NCBI GenBank assembly: GCA_913062625.1
Contig: CAJXWP010000002.1
Location: 62,001-126,000, forward strand
DNA from: an uncultured Haliea sp.
GTDB lineage: Bacteria > Pseudomonadota > Gammaproteobacteria > Pseudomonadales > Halieaceae
Reading direction: 5' to 3'
DNA length: 64,000 nt
Below, piece after piece: positions 44,779-52,631 of this stretch (within the stretch, counting starts at the first letter, position 1; each line of letters begins with the position of its first letter). Below the pieces are notes generated by a model. That model was not told where the DNA came from. It searched no databases and was given only the letters and a program-made list of their open reading frames with translations. Both the position numbers and the translations under genes were made by a program.

Positions 44779-46230
44779 ATGATGGAGCACCAGAGAGTGT
44801 TGATCGTGGGGGCTGGCCCTGCTGGTCTGTGTATGGCCCTGAAGTTGAAAGAGGCCGGTATTGAGGACTTCGTCGTCCTTGAATCGGGTGACGGCGTGGG
44901 TGGTACCTGGTACTGGAATACCTACCCGGGTTGCCAATGCGATATTCCCTCTGCCCTGTATTCCTTCAGCTTTGAGAAAAAACTAGACTGGAGCCGGCCC
45001 TTCGGTGATCAGCGAGAGATAGCGCAATACCTGCAAGAGATCGCGGTTAAGTACGAGCTGTTGCCACATCTTCGATTCAACAGCCGCGTGCGCGATACGG
45101 TCTGGGACGAAGCGCAAAACCAATGGTCCGTGTCTACAGTCGCCGGTGAGACGCTATCGTCTGATTTTGTGGTGTCTGCCCAGGGCATGCACAACGAGCC
45201 CTATATACCCGGATTGCAGGGCCTTGAGAGCTTTGCCGGCACGCACTTTCACTCCGCGCGTTGGAATCAAGACCATGATCTGGCGGGGCGCAAGGTCGCC
45301 ATCATTGGCTCGGCGGCCAGCGCAGTACAGATTGCGCCCGCCATATTGCCGCAAGTGGCAGAGCTTACAATATTTCAGCGCACTCCCAACTGGATACTCC
45401 CTAAGGACGATACGCCCTATACACCGGAACAGCTCGAGCAGATGCGTGCTGATCCCGACATTGCCCGGCAGACGCGCGAGGAAATCTTTTCCTGGGCGGA
45501 AGCCACCGTGGGTCTGATTTACAGTGTGGAAGGCGCGCAAACCGAAGAACTTGAAGCGGCTTTTGCGCAGAATATCGCGGTGGTCGAGGATCCCGACATC
45601 CGCGAGAAGCTCACTCCCAGGTATCTGCTCGGCGCGAAACGCATGTTAATGTCAAACCATTACTACCCGTTATTCAACGACAAGAAGGTCACCCTCGTTA
45701 CCGAACCCATCGAGCGCATTACAGCGCAAGGCGTCATGACTGTGGAGGGTGGTTTCCACGATGCTGACACTCTGGTGCTTGCAACGGGATTCCAGGGCAG
45801 CCGCTTTATGTCCACAATAGATGTTGTGGGTGAAAACCAGCTCAGTATTCATGATGCCTGGAAAGATGGCGCGCGGGCCTATAAGGGCATGGCCACCCAG
45901 GGCTTTCCGAATCTGTTTATGCTCTATGGACCCAATACCAACTCGGGTTCGATGATGTATATGATTGAGAGGCAAGTGGAGTACGTGGTTGAGAAGCTTG
46001 AGTACATGGCGAGCTATGAACGCGCTCGAATCGAGATCAAAGCCCAGGCAGAAGCCGAGTATAACGAGCGCCTGCAGGCAGTTCTTACGCGCATCGCAGC
46101 GCTGCAGGAGGACGTAAAGGGATATTTCCGCGCGGCCAGTGGGCGTCACGTCACCAACTGGCCTTTCACCATGGCCGCCTACACCGAGCGTCTGCGAGAA
46201 GACGACATTCAGGACTACCTGATCTCATGA
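44779..46230 (+). CDS. Flavin-containing (Baeyer-Villiger-type) monooxygenase
   Basis: 483 residues from tandem ATGs at 44779/44782, with GGGAGAG upstream. FAD motif VLIVGAGPAGLCMALKLK at the N-terminus, GVGGTWYWNTYPGCQCDIPS, the class B signature FAGTHFHSARWN (about 155), a second nucleotide motif KVAIIGSAASAVQIAP for NADPH, and LVLATGF near the end. This matches type I Baeyer-Villiger monooxygenases, which insert oxygen next to a ketone. It lies after two alcohol-oxidising genes and overlaps BKACE by ATGA. The ketone is unknown. Confidence 0.9.
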   Translation: MMEHQRVLIVGAGPAGLCMALKLKEAGIEDFVVLESGDGVGGTWYWNTYPGCQCDIPSALYSFSFEKKLDWSRPFGDQREIAQYLQEIAVKYELLPHLRFNSRVRDTVWDEAQNQWSVSTVAGETLSSDFVVSAQGMHNEPYIPGLQGLESFAGTHFHSARWNQDHDLAGRKVAIIGSAASAVQIAPAILPQVAELTIFQRTPNWILPKDDTPYTPEQLEQMRADPDIARQTREEIFSWAEATVGLIYSVEGAQTEELEAAFAQNIAVVEDPDIREKLTPRYLLGAKRMLMSNHYYPLFNDKKVTLVTEPIERITAQGVMTVEGGFHDADTLVLATGFQGSRFMSTIDVVGENQLSIHDAWKDGARAYKGMATQGFPNLFMLYGPNTNSGSMMYMIERQVEYVVEKLEYMASYERARIEIKAQAEAEYNERLQAVLTRIAALQEDVKGYFRAASGRHVTNWPFTMAAYTERLREDDIQDYLIS

Positions 46231-47159
46231 CCACCGATTCCTGGCAATTGGACATTACAGCTAACCCGGATGCACCGGCCATCCTCGATGTGGCCATCAA
46301 TGGCATCCGCAGTCAGGCGATGAATCCGAATGTGCCGATGACTGTCGAGAATATCTCCGTCGAGGCTGCTGCGTGCCTGGATGCCGGGGCTTCCATTATC
46401 CACGTTCACAATACCAGTCCACTGCTTACCGGTGCGGGCGCTGCCGCGGAGTACCGCCGTATTATGCAGCCGGTCCGGGAACAACGCCCCGACGTGCTCT
46501 GGTATCCGACCCTGGTTCTGGACGATGATGCCTCCCATAGCGGCGTTGAACATGCCCTCGAGCTGGCGGATAGCTGCGGCCTCGAGATTGGCCCGCTGGA
46601 CCCCGGATCAGTAAACGTCGGCGCCCAGTTGATCGAGGGGGCGCCCACCGGGATGCTACACGGGGTAGCGCCCGAGCGTGTGCGGCAGCAATTTCTTAGC
46701 TACCTGAAGACCGGTCTCGCCGCTGCGCTGGGTATTTATGAGCCGGGGTACCTGCGCACTGCACTTATGTATTACGACGCGGGCTTGATGCCCGCCGGAT
46801 CCTCACTGAACTTCTATTTCGTCGATGAATACGGCTTGCTGGCGACCGAGAAGGCCTGCTCCTGTGGACTGCCACCGGAGCCCCGGTACCTGGACGTGTA
46901 CCTGTCATTGCTGGGCGCGCGGGATATTCCCTGGTTTGTCTCTGTCTGGGGCGCAACCGATGACAGGGCAATCGCCCTGATCGAGCGTGCCCTATCGCTG
47001 GGGGGGCACGTCCAGATTGGTGTGGAGACCTACTATCATCCGGACAAGAGCCCTACCAATCGTGAGTTGCTGGCCCTGGTCAGCGAGTTGGCGCGGCGGA
47101 ACGGGCGGGATATCGCAATACCCGCGCAGGCCCGAGAGATTCTCGGTATTGGAGGCTAG
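46227..47159 (+). CDS. BKACE-family beta-keto acid cleavage enzyme
   Basis: 310 residues; the ATG overlaps the monooxygenase stop (ATGA). The zinc-binding HVHN is in ASIIHVHNTSPLLTG, followed by LEIGPLDPGSVN, TYYHPDKSPTNRELLALV and C-terminal PAQAREILG. This is the 3-keto-5-aminohexanoate cleavage (DUF849) family, which condenses a beta-keto acid with acetyl-CoA and splits it to acetoacetate and a CoA ester. Coupled to a Baeyer-Villiger enzyme, it may split a ring-opened keto acid. It could also be a member with a new substrate. Confidence 0.87.
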   Translation: MTTDSWQLDITANPDAPAILDVAINGIRSQAMNPNVPMTVENISVEAAACLDAGASIIHVHNTSPLLTGAGAAAEYRRIMQPVREQRPDVLWYPTLVLDDDASHSGVEHALELADSCGLEIGPLDPGSVNVGAQLIEGAPTGMLHGVAPERVRQQFLSYLKTGLAAALGIYEPGYLRTALMYYDAGLMPAGSSLNFYFVDEYGLLATEKACSCGLPPEPRYLDVYLSLLGARDIPWFVSVWGATDDRAIALIERALSLGGHVQIGVETYYHPDKSPTNRELLALVSELARRNGRDIAIPAQAREILGIGG

Positions 47160-47166
47160 AAGAAGC

Positions 47167-47928
47167 ATGACTAAACTGCACGTAGATTTCTCTGGCTCCG
47201 CCGTATTGGTTACGGGGGGCGCATCGGGCATCGGGCTGGCGATTGTGCGCAAGTTTGCCCAGGCCGGTGCGTCGCTGGTGATGGCTGATATCGCTGAAGA
47301 GCAAGGTCTGGAAGCCCAGCGATATCTCAGCTCGAAGGGCCACAAGGTGCAGTTTATGTCCATGGATGTCAGTTCGCCTGAATCGGTAGCCGCGACGTTC
47401 TCCAAAGCGGAGGCGGCAATGGGCGGTCTGGACATTGCGGTGAATAACGCCGGTATCGCTTTCACCGGTGAGGCCGTTGCCGAAACGGAACTGGAGACCT
47501 GGAGAAAGACCATGTCGGTCAATCTGGATGGTGTCTTCCTCTGCATGCGCCAGGAGTTGAAGATTATGCAGCGACAGGGTAGGGGTGTGATCATCAATAT
47601 GTCCTCAGGTGCGGGACTTATCGGCGCTCCCATGATGGCCGCCTACAGTGCTTCCAAGCACGGTGTGATTGGTCTCACCCGAACGGCTGCCCAGGAATAT
47701 ATTGCCAGCGGCATTCGTATCAACGCGATATGCCCAGGGGGCGTCGACACGCCAATGCTCGACAGTCTGCTGCCGGGCGAAATGCGCGACAGTATCGCCG
47801 CGCAGCATTTCCAGAGACGGTTCGCTACACCGGAGGAGGTGGCGGACATGGTGCTGTTTGCCTGTTCCGATGCGGCGAGCTATTCGACAGGCGTCGAGTT
47901 CAAAGTTAACGGCGGGGCATTTTTCTAA
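47167..47928 (+). CDS. Short-chain dehydrogenase/reductase
   Basis: 253 residues from the ATG at 47167. The motif AVLVTGGASGIGLAIVRKF, D after the second strand (MADIAEEQG), VNNAGIAF and the catalytic pair in MAAYSASKHGVIGLTR are present. It starts 7 bases after the BKACE gene. NAD is the likelier cofactor. It may oxidise a hydroxy acid or ring alcohol; the operon also encodes an SDR at 43938, so each probably has a different substrate. Confidence 0.92.
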   Translation: MTKLHVDFSGSAVLVTGGASGIGLAIVRKFAQAGASLVMADIAEEQGLEAQRYLSSKGHKVQFMSMDVSSPESVAATFSKAEAAMGGLDIAVNNAGIAFTGEAVAETELETWRKTMSVNLDGVFLCMRQELKIMQRQGRGVIINMSSGAGLIGAPMMAAYSASKHGVIGLTRTAAQEYIASGIRINAICPGGVDTPMLDSLLPGEMRDSIAAQHFQRRFATPEEVADMVLFACSDAASYSTGVEFKVNGGAFF

Positions 47929-48026
47929 CACTCTGCTGGTTTTCGCGCTTTAAACGCTCAGGCTTGTCAGCAGCCCTCAAGAATTAATAGCGAATAGAAG
48001 TTATCTACAAAAGAGAGGATTTCAAT

Positions 48027-49121
48027 ATGGCTACATCAAGTGTGACATCGCCGCCCATCGTGCCCATAGAGGGCACGCCCAGTCGCCCTGTAGTCTGGTG
48101 GGCCTGTATCGGTGTGTTGTTTTTTGCTTTGCAACTCTATGTCTGGATCGCATGGGTGACTTCTGATTTGTTTACACCGACGCTGGTGGGCGATTCTGCG
48201 GTACCCACGTTTGTTGTTGGCTTTGCCAGGTTCTGGGAGCTTGTGGCCGTCTTGTTGGGCCTCGGTGCCCTAGGCCTGATTATCAAGAGCTATGTCAAAG
48301 ATGCACGCTTGTCCGCATTGGCCGTGTTTATTGCTGCCTGGGGGACAACAATCTGGCAGGACCCCTTCATTAACTTTCTGCGCCCGATGTTTAGTTACAG
48401 TTCGGTTTTTTTCAATTACGGTTCCTGGGCGCCATTTATCCCGGGATGGATTTCGCCCAACGCATCTGCCATGCCTGAACCACTGTTTATGCTGGTGGGC
48501 ATGTATACGGTTTTTTGTGTCTTTTTCTCCCTGTGTGTGTGCTGGACGATGCGCTGGGCCAAAAACAGGTGGCCGACGATTGGTGTATTGCAGCTTATAT
48601 TAGTGGGGTGTCTGGCGGGCGTCATCTACGATTTGATCCTGGAATTTTTCTGGCTCAGGATGCAACTCTATTCCTATATAGGCGCCATTCATGAGGCGAC
48701 GCTATTTGCAGATAATATCTGGCAAATGCCACTTTACAACCATCTTGTTTGGGGATTTCTGGGCATCGGGGTAGCAGGGTCACTTTTTTATTTTCGTGAT
48801 GACAAGGGACACATGTTTGCAGAGCGCGGTGCTGAAACGTTTACCTCAAAAACCGGCAATGCCTTTATGCGCATCTTTGCGGTTGGCGGTTTTATTAACG
48901 TAAGCTTTTTAACCTATTCAGTCATTATTGCGATTTCGGTTTTGTGGAATGACCCCTACCCTGAAACTTTGCCTAGCTGGCTTATCAATGGTTTGTGTGG
49001 CCCCAATTCGGCTTATGTTGAAGTGCCATGCCCCACGCATGAAACACCCATTCCCATGCCGCACTCGGGACCGGCACTACCTGCTACTGGCCCGGATGGA
49101 AGCGGATATCCATTTGAATAG
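48027..49121 (+). CDS. AveC-family (spirocyclase-like) membrane protein
   Basis: 364 residues with about seven hydrophobic segments. The N-terminal WWACIGVLFFALQLYVW, then TTIWQDPFINFLRP, FFNYGSWAPFIPGW, PEPLFMLVGM and LEFFWLRMQLYSYIGA correspond, by my recollection, to conserved blocks of Streptomyces AveC, the dehydratase/spirocyclase of avermectin synthesis. It lies 98 bases after the SDR and ends a run of catabolic genes. A GGTTTTTAT-like AT bias is seen in places. Function here is unknown; a membrane cyclase, dehydratase or lipid-active enzyme are options. Confidence 0.75.
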   Translation: MATSSVTSPPIVPIEGTPSRPVVWWACIGVLFFALQLYVWIAWVTSDLFTPTLVGDSAVPTFVVGFARFWELVAVLLGLGALGLIIKSYVKDARLSALAVFIAAWGTTIWQDPFINFLRPMFSYSSVFFNYGSWAPFIPGWISPNASAMPEPLFMLVGMYTVFCVFFSLCVCWTMRWAKNRWPTIGVLQLILVGCLAGVIYDLILEFFWLRMQLYSYIGAIHEATLFADNIWQMPLYNHLVWGFLGIGVAGSLFYFRDDKGHMFAERGAETFTSKTGNAFMRIFAVGGFINVSFLTYSVIIAISVLWNDPYPETLPSWLINGLCGPNSAYVEVPCPTHETPIPMPHSGPALPATGPDGSGYPFE

Positions 49122-49197
49122 CTGAAGATTGCGTCGATTGATGAGGCTTTCAGTGGGAGCCTGGGCGCGCAAGGCACCCACCGTCGCTCCCGCGCCT

Positions 49198-50019
49198 TTA
49201 ATCCACGGTTCGCGTAGTGTAGTGGGGTAAGTCCAGGGCATTACAGAGTCCAGCAGGCGCCGCCACGACATGGGGAATAGCATTAACCACGTGCATGGCG
49301 GTGATCGAAACGGAGGGGTTTTTACCTTCGGCAGAATTCGACATATAGACCTGAACCTTGAGCGCCGGGTCACCCTCGATACTGTAAACGACGGCACATT
49401 CACCGGTATCAGGTGCTCCGCGGGGCCAGTCATCTGGAACCTCCACCTCCCGGGTGAGCTGGCACACGTATTCCACGGACAAAAACGGTCGCCCGTTTAC
49501 GATGCCAGTGAGCTTCCACCAATATGCGCCTATTGATCCGGCCGCGAATACACCCAGCTCTGTGTCTATCTCCTGTGCCAACGGATGAAAGTCGATGTCA
49601 AAGCGCACATCGTGGCAAGCTGCAGATATTGCTTTACGCATGGCAGTGGGGGCCGCGGGCGGGTAGACCATTTGCAGGAAGGCGAAACTCACCACGTCGA
49701 TCCCCGCTTCGAGAAATTGTACGACCTCGGCTATGGCGTCGCTCTCTCGCCCGATTATGCTCGATGCGTAAAATACGCAATCGGGCTGCAGGTCGATAAG
49801 TGAGGCAAGTACATTGCTTGCCTGTATTCCTATTGCCGGGCCGCCGCAGTAGGTTCCTGCGTCCATTCCTACTTTTGTGGGTGTCGATACGTACCAGCCG
49901 ACCAATTCAAGCGCAGGATGGGCAATAATGCCGGAAAGGGCCTCAGTACCGGTATGCCCTGTGCCCATGTGAGCGACATGGACAGGTTCTGGCGTTAAGA
50001 GAGAATTGCTTGCACTCAT
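49198..50019 (-). CDS. Dihydrodipicolinate-reductase-like NAD(P)-dependent protein, internally shortened
   Basis: 273 residues, against about 340-360 for the 2,4-diaminopentanoate dehydrogenase-like family. The N-terminus (VHVAHMGTGHTGTEALSGII) is a Rossmann start, followed by LELVGWYVSTPTKVGMDAGTYCG. After SAACHDVRFDIDFHPLAQEI the usual GTGINPGF segment and about 70-80 residues are missing; the C-terminal TGIVNGRPFLSVEYVCQL and DWPRG then resume. The frame is open, so it may be a pared-down or decayed member. Its promoter region has an AT-rich AGTATACT-like element. It is upstream of nothing else on that strand. Confidence 0.65.
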   Translation of the reverse strand: MSASNSLLTPEPVHVAHMGTGHTGTEALSGIIAHPALELVGWYVSTPTKVGMDAGTYCGGPAIGIQASNVLASLIDLQPDCVFYASSIIGRESDAIAEVVQFLEAGIDVVSFAFLQMVYPPAAPTAMRKAISAACHDVRFDIDFHPLAQEIDTELGVFAAGSIGAYWWKLTGIVNGRPFLSVEYVCQLTREVEVPDDWPRGAPDTGECAVVYSIEGDPALKVQVYMSNSAEGKNPSVSITAMHVVNAIPHVVAAPAGLCNALDLPHYTTRTVD

Positions 50020-50052
50020 AGTATTATTTTCGCCAGTCGTTCATGCTAAATA

Positions 50053-50076
50053 ATATATATATATACTATATAAAAA
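50053..50076. promoter_or_regulatory. Degenerate TATACT element upstream of 49198 gene
   Basis: An AT-rich stretch, ATATATATATACTATATAAA, contains TATACT with an altered left half. It lies about 40 bases upstream of the minus-strand gene at 50019 and overlaps the end of the TetR gene. Weakest member of the series. Confidence 0.35.
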
Positions 50077-50719
50077 GCGGTACAGACATACTTGTAAGCA
50101 GGTCTGCGGTCTGGGGAGAAGTAATACGTTGCCTTTTCTCAAGCAATATCGAGCGGGAGGTCAGCTGTAGGGTGCGAACGAAAAGAAAGATCGCGTAGTC
50201 CAGATCTGAGGTCTTAACCTGATCTTCGAAGTGCTTCAATATGTCCCGAATAATCCTAATTGCCTGGTTGTTTCTCCGGTCTTCGTTGGTGTTGTATTCA
50301 TAGTGGTCGACGTATTTGAGATAGAGCTCGGGAGAGAGTGCATAGAGTTCGTTCCTGCCGGTGAGAGACTCAGTAACTATAATTCTGATGATTTCTTTCA
50401 GGGGAGTACTCTTATCCAGGCCGATGGTGTTTTGACGCATTCTGTGCAGTTGGTCCTCAAGCTTCTGATTTAGTGTCTGTGCAATCAGCGCTTCAATGGT
50501 AGGGAAGTAGTCGTAAATTGACGCCGGTGCAATGCCGGATTCCTCGGCCACTGTGGCCACCGTAACTTGATTCGGGCCCTGCTCAAGCAAGATTTTTGTA
50601 CAAGTTTCGATCAGCGATTCGACCAGGACCTTTGAGCGGCTCTGCCGCGGTTGCTTGCGTAACGGGGGAGGGGAGTCAGATTCCATTGGTTTGCCGGTAA
50701 CCTTATCCGAAAACGACAC
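50066..50719 (-). CDS. TetR-family transcriptional regulator
   Basis: 217 residues; a second in-frame ATG 11 codons in gives a 206-residue form. Helix-turn-helix: SLIETCTKILLEQGPNQVTVATVAEESGIAPASIYDYFPT (read in parts) at about 36-75. The C-terminus is a long ligand domain with LYALSPELYLKYVDHYEY. It lies among the regulon sites and between the two AveC-like genes, so it is the best candidate in the window to bind the AGTATACT element. No such element precedes its own gene, so autoregulation is not supported. Confidence 0.88.
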   Translation of the reverse strand: MSFSDKVTGKPMESDSPPPLRKQPRQSRSKVLVESLIETCTKILLEQGPNQVTVATVAEESGIAPASIYDYFPTIEALIAQTLNQKLEDQLHRMRQNTIGLDKSTPLKEIIRIIVTESLTGRNELYALSPELYLKYVDHYEYNTNEDRRNNQAIRIIRDILKHFEDQVKTSDLDYAIFLFVRTLQLTSRSILLEKRQRITSPQTADLLTSMSVPLFI

Positions 50720-50876
50720 TGTAACATCGCAGGAAAATTTAAAAAATATCTTTGTATCAGTGGCTTAGGAATTTATCGAATACGGAAATCCAGCGCGCAA
50801 CTTCGGCCTATAATATTTGGGATCAAGGGCATAATGACGGTGCCCGTTTTAATTTTAGACAATGCGGGAGAGAAGC

Positions 50877-51674
50877 ATGGACCCATGGAGATTAATGAAC
50901 TTTGTGATGATCGCTATTTTTGTGGCGGCGATTGTCTGGCTTTACCGCGGAGACAAGGAAGCAGGGCATGTCCGCACTGTCACCTGGCTGTTTCTTGGTG
51001 CGACATCAATGTCGTGGATGGAGGCGGTATGGGACTGGGTGCTGTACTACCGTTTCAATCCTGAGCAGTTCTGGTTGATGCCAGAATGGATCCCTGTGCT
51101 GGGCATGGGCGGCGGCTTGCCATACATTATGCCCACCATCTATGGCCCCTGGTTTGTCCTGGTGAACTTTGCCACAGCCGTGTGGATGGTACAGCGCAAT
51201 TTCTCACTGAAACAGATATTTGTGGGCGCGCTTGTTCTTGGTGCATTGGAGGAGCTGATTCTGGAGATTCCCTTCCTCCTGATCGGGACCTATTCCTATA
51301 CTCGCGCATTGCCGGGCTTCCACATTTTTGAAGGACAAGCTCAATACCCCCTCGATGTGCCGTTATTGATGGCACCGGTAATGGCATTTATCACTGTGTT
51401 TATTGCCGTTGCTATCCGCCGGGAACAGGCGAGAGCGGCGGGGACCGGAACGCCGTCCAATACCAGCACTTTCTTCGGCCGCATGCGTGAGTTACGGGCC
51501 TTTGGTGGTACTGACGATCGCAAGGGGATCAATGCGATTTGCGTGATCATCGCTGCGCATCTCGTCTTCCTCATGCCGATGATACCGGCATTGATCATGC
51601 GCGTTACCGGCCTTAAGACCGATATCGGTGACGCAACAGCATTCGGGTGGCCGGCCTATCCATTTCCCATGTGA
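50877..51674 (+). CDS. Second AveC-like membrane protein
   Basis: 265 residues from the ATG at 50877 (GGGAGAG upstream); an ATG 15 bases earlier overlaps that ribosome site. About six to seven hydrophobic segments. SWMEAVWDWVLYYRF, GPWFVLVNFATAVWMV, LEELILEIPFLLIGTYSYTRA and LDVPLLMAPVMAF match the helix and motif order of AveC (LLLExPF, YSxxRAxP, PLxxxLL) more distantly than the protein at 48027. It is divergent from the TetR gene. Paralogous membrane enzyme or partner of the first AveC-like protein; function unknown. Confidence 0.62.
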   Translation: MDPWRLMNFVMIAIFVAAIVWLYRGDKEAGHVRTVTWLFLGATSMSWMEAVWDWVLYYRFNPEQFWLMPEWIPVLGMGGGLPYIMPTIYGPWFVLVNFATAVWMVQRNFSLKQIFVGALVLGALEELILEIPFLLIGTYSYTRALPGFHIFEGQAQYPLDVPLLMAPVMAFITVFIAVAIRREQARAAGTGTPSNTSTFFGRMRELRAFGGTDDRKGINAICVIIAAHLVFLMPMIPALIMRVTGLKTDIGDATAFGWPAYPFPM

Positions 51675-51716
51675 TGCTATTGCCCTGTCGATCAGCGTAA
51701 TCCAGGTATCCCACAG

Positions 51717-51751
51717 AAAAAATCAGCTTCCACTTTCACGCTGGAAGCTGA
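51717..51751 (-). terminator. Rho-independent terminator of the UGSC operon
   Basis: On the minus strand TCAGCTTCCA, a 9-base loop and TGGAAGCTGA form a perfect 10-bp stem followed directly by TTTTTT. The stop codon of the shortened companion gene lies inside the loop. It ends the minus-strand operon that begins at the MaoC gene near 57598. Confidence 0.85.
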
Positions 51752-52020
51752 ATTCGAATGCGCACCGGTCCCCAGGATGGCATGACCATTGAGTAGAGGC
51801 CACTACCTCCTGCCATCACGGCGGCTACAGCTACTTTCTCAATGGTCGCCATGCCCTGCCCTGGCCCCATTGTGCCCAAGCCCAAATCGCCGTCCTGACC
51901 AGAGGCCAAGACCATACGCCGAACGCGTTCTGCAGTAGGAATTACAACCGGTAAGCCATCCGTACAACGCCGAATATGCAGGTCTTCCAACGCCGCTTCT
52001 TCGTCAAAGGCCGATAACAT
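51736..52020 (-). pseudogene. Shortened companion of the UGSC protein
   Basis: 94 residues, starting one base after the selenoprotein candidate's stop (TGAGATG). It reads DGLPVVIPTAERVRRMVLASG, then IEKVAVAAVMAG, the N-terminal layout of a larger family usually found with UGSC proteins (from memory, DGLPV, then VEKIAINAVMAGC followed by a long domain). After AVMAG the sequence jumps to GSGLYSMVMPSWGPV and stops within the terminator stem-loop. This looks like an internal deletion that removed most of the protein. It may now be non-functional. Confidence 0.55.
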
Positions 52021-52021
52021 C

Positions 52022-52558
52022 TCAGTCACTGTTTGCGTCCAGCGCAGCACCAACCTGTGCCGCAAAATCTTGCGCCACCTTGCGCATGTGTTGTGCGCCG
52101 CTCCCGGCAATCGGGTGTGGAAGTTTTACTCGAGGCACGTCGGGCATACCCAATGATTCAGCTACAAAATCGCCTTGAGGCCAGAATTCTTCTGTAACCA
52201 ACGCTACTGCGGGAATACCGAGATTTGCTAAATTGATTCCGTCACGCACGGTGCCGGTGGGGCAAGAGCCTCAGTGCCCGCAGACAGCTACCGCCGCAGA
52301 ACAATGCTGACTTATGTCTGCTAGCATATCTTCATTAGCAGGAACTGTAGGATTGCCCTTGTTATACGCAAGAACTTCAATCGATAGTTCAATGGCCTGC
52401 ATGGCGGCCGCTAACTCGCTTAAAAAGCTCTCTGAGTCAGGAAATCCGTTGGCGAGAAAACCAACCTTTATGGCACTGGCCCCTTTGATATAGGCAGATA
52501 ACTCGTAGGGCGTTATAGCAGCTGCAAACTGAGCTTCAGGGTTATGGTATTCGGTCAT
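52022..52558 (-). CDS. UGSC-family selenoprotein candidate (in-frame UGA at 52271-52273)
   Basis: Two open stretches in one frame, 95 residues then 82, are separated only by a TGA. Read through, the junction is AVAVCGH-U-GSCPTGTV, the exact UGSC motif (Sec-Gly-Ser-Cys) of UGSC/GrdB-like selenoproteins. The total is 178 residues with Sec at 96. Both halves are protein-like (GIPAVALVTEEFWPQGDF, RVKLPHPIAGS after it). A small hairpin with G in its apical loop follows the UGA at bacterial SECIS distance. Seleno- or thiol-based reduction is the likely chemistry; the role in this operon is unknown. The alternative is a nonsense change of a cysteine codon in a CGSC homologue. Confidence 0.75.
52239..52257 (-). 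promoter_or_regulatory. SECIS-like stem-loop after the UGA
   Basis: In the mRNA sense CCG-G-CAC-CGUGC-GUG-A-CGG folds into two 3-bp stems with one mismatch and a 5-base loop. The loop has G as second base, followed by U. It lies 14-32 bases after the UGA, with the loop about 20 bases on, which fits bacterial SECIS rules as I recall them. Short, so only moderate support. Confidence 0.45.
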
Positions 52559-52631
52559 GTGGCCTCCTTTTCAAAATCAGTAAACGCCAAACTAAATACG
52601 CGATGTATCGAAATCGATTGCGGATGGCCGC

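Noticed and set aside
49153-49191. GGGAGC...GCTCCC inverted repeat between the AveC-like gene and the convergent gene
   Set aside because: The loop is 25 bases and no T-run follows; too weak to call a terminator.
52271-52273. Reading the TGA as a plain stop and calling two separate small genes
   Set aside because: Both halves share a frame, the junction gives the exact UGSC motif, and the second half has no ribosome site of its own. I keep the nonsense-mutation reading as an alternative only.
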